In this document: positions 60,693-64,000 of the stretch, in pieces
Layout of the letters: each line of letters opens with the position of its first letter
Position numbering within the stretch: the first letter of the stretch is position 1
From: Desulfovibrionaceae bacterium
GTDB taxonomy: Bacteria; Desulfobacterota; Desulfovibrionia; Desulfovibrionales; Desulfovibrionaceae
Length of the DNA stretch: 64,000 nt
Assembly (NCBI GenBank): GCA_015709315.1
Contig: JACCQI010000009.1
Location: 1-64,000 of the forward strand
Direction of reading: 5' to 3'
Notes under the pieces: model-generated
What the model was told of the DNA's origin: nothing
The model's input: the letters and a program-made list of their open reading frames with translations, nothing else
Databases searched by the model: none
Program-made: the position numbers and the translations under genes

Positions 60693-61480
60693 CCCTCCTC
60701 GCAGAGAAGGGCGCTCAACTCTTCGTGAATACGGCCGTTGGTGGCCAGGATCGACGTGGCCCCGAAACGATACGGCACGGCCGCGTCGAATTCGCTGACG
60801 CGCCCGCCCGCTTCCCGGACCAGCAGCAGCCCGGCCGCCGTGTCCCACGGATTGAGCGCGTTTTCATAAAAACCGTCATACCGCCCACAGGCCACGAAGG
60901 CCAGGTCCAGCGCTGCGGCTCCGGGGCGGCGGATGCCCTGCGCCAGCGGCAGCAGCCGCCTCAGGTTCTTGATGACCGGCTCCAGATAGGCATTGATGTC
61001 ATACGGGAATCCCGTGGCCAGGAGGCACCGCTCCATGACGTCCTCCCCGGACACGGAAATGGGAGCGTCGTTGAGATACGCGCCCTGCCCCTCCACGGCC
61101 GTGAACAGCTCGCCCATGAGCGGCAGGTTGATCGCGCCGAGCACCACCCTGTCCTCGTGCCACAGGGCAATGGAATTGGCCACGAACGGCAGGTTGTGGG
61201 CGAAATTGGTGGTCCCGTCCAACGGATCGATGATCCAGGTCAGTTCGCCGGGCCGCGTGTCGTTGGCGGTTTCCTCGGCCAGGAAATCCGAGCCGGGCAG
61301 CAGACGGGCAAGCTCCTCCTTGAGCATCAACTCCACGGCCATGTCCGTTTCGGTCACCAGATCTATGCGCCCCTTGTGGCGGACGTTGCGGGTTTTGGAC
61401 GCCCCGTCCCTGACGATGTCCCCCGCCTTGGCGGCCGCGGCCTTCAGGCCGTCCATGATCATGGTATAGTCAATCGACAC
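60689..61480 (-). CDS. Inositol monophosphatase family protein
   Basis: Mg-dependent phosphatase (SuhB-like) of about 263 residues. DLVTETDMAVE, the metal site IDPLDGTTNFAHNLP, and WDTAAGLLLVREAGG are all present. The start is probably GTG at 61480, 6 nt after a GAGGAGG site; the first ATG in frame would leave the site too far. It ends 4 nt into the convergent Nudix gene. Confidence 0.92.
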   Translation of the reverse strand: MSIDYTMIMDGLKAAAAKAGDIVRDGASKTRNVRHKGRIDLVTETDMAVELMLKEELARLLPGSDFLAEETANDTRPGELTWIIDPLDGTTNFAHNLPFVANSIALWHEDRVVLGAINLPLMGELFTAVEGQGAYLNDAPISVSGEDVMERCLLATGFPYDINAYLEPVIKNLRRLLPLAQGIRRPGAAALDLAFVACGRYDGFYENALNPWDTAAGLLLVREAGGRVSEFDAAVPYRFGATSILATNGRIHEELSALLCEEG

Positions 61481-61496
61481 GAAATGCCTCCTCAAG

Positions 61497-61518
61497 AAAA
61501 AGGGCGGATGAACCGCCC
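61497..61518 (-). terminator. Terminator after the cysteine-rich small gene
   Basis: A 6-bp GC stem GGGCGG/CCGCCC (61502-61507 with 61513-61518) is followed by T5 on the minus strand. It separates the DUF6485-like gene from the monophosphatase gene. Confidence 0.75.
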
Positions 61519-61544
61519 CTTGCCGAAACATGATACAAGGCCGC

Positions 61545-61748
61545 TCAAGACCTGCGCTGGATGAAAAATTCGATGGACCTGTTGTAGGTTTTTTCTTCTT
61601 CCTCGGTGAAATAGCAGGCGGGCAGCTCGCCGCGCTGTCTGTGATAATGCAGACATTCACAACACAGCCCGTGCTTGTCGCAATTGTACGAACACGTACA
61701 GTACTGCTCATTTATTTTCGAGCGTGGGCATTGATCCTTTTTCTTCAT
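61545..61748 (-). CDS. DUF6485-like cysteine-rich protein, 67 residues
   Basis: Seven cysteines in a short protein: one near the start, then CTCSYNC, GLCCEC and PACYF, with YHRQRGELP between. This is the layout of a small conserved family of presumed metal- or cluster-binding proteins in anaerobes. No known function. Has its own terminator and is divergent from the 580-residue gene. Confidence 0.82.
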   Translation of the reverse strand: MKKKDQCPRSKINEQYCTCSYNCDKHGLCCECLHYHRQRGELPACYFTEEEEKTYNRSIEFFIQRRS

Positions 61749-62021
61749 CCCCGAATCCCCTATTCCAACCGTGATAAAGGTTATTCAATAGCCAAGGCAA
61801 TAAACATAGCCAACTGCTTCGAGAGTGTCAATGATATGAGCCTATTGATATAATCGTTGGCTGCGGGGCGCCCAGATCGCCGCTCCCCGCCCAAACAGCG
61901 GGAAAGCAATGAACATTCCGCTCAAATCATTGTATTCCGCGTCGTATGGGTGTATGTTTTGATGATCTGTTCATGCGGGTATTTTCCCCGCGTCACATCA
62001 TCCGGCAAGGTCGATCAGTTC

Positions 62022-63764
62022 ATGTGGAAAAAGGCGTTCAGCAAGGCACCCAACTACCGGGGGAAACGGCGGGGGAGAAACCGCGGCCCTCAGTTGCGGA
62101 CGCTTGAGGAACTCAAGGAATTCATCGATTACGAGCACATCAAGCACTGTCTCCTCAAGCCCTATTTCGAGGTCGACAAGTACCCGCTTGTGGAGGCCCG
62201 CGAACTCCTGCCCTCCTTCGAGGTCGATCTGTACGAATTCAAGAACCTGCCGGGATTCACCATGGTCGCCTTCGAGCGCCAGTTGAACTCCTTCCAGGAG
62301 ATATTCCAGTACGACACCCTGCACGCTCCATCTGAATGGGAGGACATGCTCAAGCGGGTCAACTGCACGGTGGAAAGCAACATGATCGCCACCAACACCC
62401 GCACCTTCCAAAGTCGTCTGCCCAAACGGTATCGCCAGGATTTCCTCAAGAAATTCGACTGCAAGGATATCTGCACCATGCAGCACTACCCGGCCATGCT
62501 TCCTTTTCTCCTGGAGCTGGAACGGGCGCATATACTGGCCCATGATTCCTCCGGCCGGTTCACCCTGCAGGGCATCTACGCCTCGCTGCCCTCCAACCTG
62601 GACAGCGAACTCAAGCAGTTCGGGCTGAAGATCGGCAAGTTCAAGCCGGGCAATTCCATCATGTACGAATGCAACCGGCTTTTCGTGTACCAATTCCTCA
62701 TGGAGCTGCACGGATTCCCCATCGTTTCCGAGCGGCGCACCTCCTCGGCCATGTTCGCCCTGCGCCTGCTCCGGCAGCATGAACGGTTCATCGTGCGCGT
62801 GCTGGGCCAGAGCGACCGGACCATCACCACGCTCATGTCCCCGCCCGAGGGCACGCATCGAAAAAGGCTCAAGCACCCGCAGGTGGAGAAGATCGCGCTG
62901 GTTCAGGTTCACGAGAACCAGAAGGAATTGATCGAACTGCTCAAGGACCAGGGATACTTCGTGGATGCGAAAAAACGGGTGGTCATCCTCCGCGTCACCT
63001 ACCAGCAGCACGACTACAGCCCTCGGAACGTGCGCGAGGACCGCGCCCTGTCGGTACGCACCCAGGAGATCATCCATCCCCTCACGGGAGAGGTCAAGGA
63101 GGGGCTGAACATCATCCAAAACGTCCGCAACATGATCCTGCGGCTCAACGACATCGTGCGCGGGGAATACCGCATCCCCGTGAACTACAAGCGCAGCGAA
63201 ATCCTCACCGGCACGGATTCGCACGAGGACCGGCTCAAGGTGCTCTACGTCTGGCTCTCCAAGCACATGCACCGCATCGTGGACTATTCCGACGACTACT
63301 ATTCCCAGATCGTCCGGGTCCTGGACGAATACCTGCTCTCCCCGGACAACTACGCCGCCTTTGACGAGCTGCACGACCTGCACCAGGAAGTCTGGGCCAG
63401 GTACGGCCAGATCCAACAGGCACGCAAGGTCCGCATCCTTGAGGACTTGCGGGAGCGCAAATACCGGGGCGAACCCATCTCCTATCACCGCATGCTCGAA
63501 CTGATGACCCAGATCCTGAACGAACTGAAGTACGAAATCGTAAACTATTTCGACAATTTGGTTGTCAAGGTCCTGATCATCGGCAACGAAGTGGTCGCGG
63601 ATTCATACCTGCGGCGCAAGTACGTGAATGTGGACGAAAAACGACTTTCCCCGTACGGACGGGACATCAAACGTATGTATCAACTGCTGGTCATGCTACT
63701 CGACGAATTCCGGTCCATCCGTAAATCCCGGGTCTTGAGCGGCGCATCCCCGAACCAGCCCTAG
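62022..63764 (+). CDS. Conserved-looking protein of unknown function, 580 residues
   Basis: No family recognised. Highly charged, mostly helical, rich in Arg/Lys/Glu/Tyr, no signal peptide or membrane helices. The N-terminus is basic ([21 protein letters not shown]), suggesting nucleic-acid or ribosome contact. Segments such as [38 protein letters not shown] and [18 protein letters not shown] may be core elements. The start at 62022 is preferred to an earlier frame because the 55 extra residues have no coding character. gcvT starts 20 nt later. Confidence 0.85.
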   Translation: MWKKAFSKAPNYRGKRRGRNRGPQLRTLEELKEFIDYEHIKHCLLKPYFEVDKYPLVEARELLPSFEVDLYEFKNLPGFTMVAFERQLNSFQEIFQYDTLHAPSEWEDMLKRVNCTVESNMIATNTRTFQSRLPKRYRQDFLKKFDCKDICTMQHYPAMLPFLLELERAHILAHDSSGRFTLQGIYASLPSNLDSELKQFGLKIGKFKPGNSIMYECNRLFVYQFLMELHGFPIVSERRTSSAMFALRLLRQHERFIVRVLGQSDRTITTLMSPPEGTHRKRLKHPQVEKIALVQVHENQKELIELLKDQGYFVDAKKRVVILRVTYQQHDYSPRNVREDRALSVRTQEIIHPLTGEVKEGLNIIQNVRNMILRLNDIVRGEYRIPVNYKRSEILTGTDSHEDRLKVLYVWLSKHMHRIVDYSDDYYSQIVRVLDEYLLSPDNYAAFDELHDLHQEVWARYGQIQQARKVRILEDLRERKYRGEPISYHRMLELMTQILNELKYEIVNYFDNLVVKVLIIGNEVVADSYLRRKYVNVDEKRLSPYGRDIKRMYQLLVMLLDEFRSIRKSRVLSGASPNQP

Positions 63765-63784
63765 AACTTTCAAAGGAGCATTCT

Positions 63785-64000
63785 GTGGAAAATCTCGCAA
63801 CCACCCCGCTGACCGCATGGCACCGTGAAAACGGCGCCAAGATGGCCCCGTTCGCCGGGTTCGACATGCCGGTGCAGTACAAGGGCATCATTGTCGAACA
63901 CAAGCACACGCGCGAGAAGGCGGGCGTATTCGATATCTGCCACATGGGCGAATTCAGCCTGTCCGGCGCGGGCGCAAAGGACGCGCTTAACAAGGTGGTC
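63785..64000 (+). CDS. gcvT: Glycine cleavage system aminomethyltransferase, 5-prime part
   Basis: The first 72 codons of the T-protein; the rest is outside the window. The start is GTG at 63785 with AAAGGAG upstream. [33 protein letters not shown] and [13 protein letters not shown] are typical of GcvT. It uses tetrahydrofolate to release ammonia and methylene-THF from the H-protein. Confidence 0.93.
   Translation, partial: MENLATTPLTAWHRENGAKMAPFAGFDMPVQYKGIIVEHKHTREKAGVFDICHMGEFSLSGAGAKDALNKVV

Noticed and set aside
1-64000. CRISPR arrays, insertion sequences, rRNA genes or prophage
   Set aside because: Reading through the window showed no regular spaced repeats, no transposase, and no rRNA.

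Overview
This window looks like a chromosomal segment from a Desulfovibrionaceae sulfate reducer, probably a Desulfovibrio or Pseudodesulfovibrio relative. The supporting signs are the GC-rich coding sequence, an archaeal-type split glutamate synthase, LL-diaminopimelate aminotransferase (dapL), a precorrin-2/hemA/HemX-like haem cluster, and an adenylate kinase with the C-X5-H-X15-C-X2-C metal site known from D. gigas. The assignment is inferred from gene content; no database search was possible.

Most of the window is dense core genome in tightly coupled operons, many joined by 1-4 nt stop/start overlaps. Minus strand 103-5294: ndk-proC, a TrpXYZ-like ABC importer, and fliM. Minus strand 5581-12836: dut, argD, a small unknown gene, prmA, an EndoIII-like glycosylase, an EnvC-like coiled-coil protein, a CtpA protease and a divergent polysaccharide deacetylase (cell-wall remodelling). 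Minus strand 12961-14935: a sodium:solute symporter with a 44-residue accessory peptide, preceded by an unannotated phenylalanine-rich leader peptide and an attenuator. Plus strand 15211-23578: a five-gene glutamate synthase set, then yajC-secD-secF. Minus strand 23659-29354: a methyltransferase, adk, tilS, an unknown gene, hemA, a HemX/CcsA-like membrane protein and siroheme synthase. Plus strand 29459-31987: two glycosyltransferases. Minus strand 32049-44219: rarA, rsmE, lysA, a lipoprotein gene, mutS, lapB, lapA, a HIT protein, a three-part DHH-CBS-nucleotidyltransferase and xerD. Plus strand 44434-46405: dapL, folK and a membrane-anchored YHS-like protein.

The stretch 46500-57112 is more accessory. 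It holds a decayed amino-acid-binding protein gene, a large secreted repeat protein, azlCD, mgsA, a LysE exporter, and a dmsABC-torD DMSO-reductase-type operon with an AT-rich control region. From 57113 onward core genes return: rimI-pgk-tpiA-secG-tRNA-Leu(GAG), a Nudix hydrolase, an inositol monophosphatase, a cysteine-rich DUF6485-like protein, a 580-residue protein of unknown function, and the start of gcvT.

The most interesting feature is the leader at 14749-14935. It has a near-consensus promoter, then, almost at the predicted transcript start, a 29-codon frame with eight Phe codons in twelve positions. A 9-bp potential antiterminator and a 10-bp U-tailed terminator follow, all upstream of an SSS-family transporter. 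This predicts ribosome-mediated, Phe-tRNA-responsive control of a sodium symporter and so suggests an aromatic amino acid as its substrate. It is a prediction read from sequence and has not been tested.
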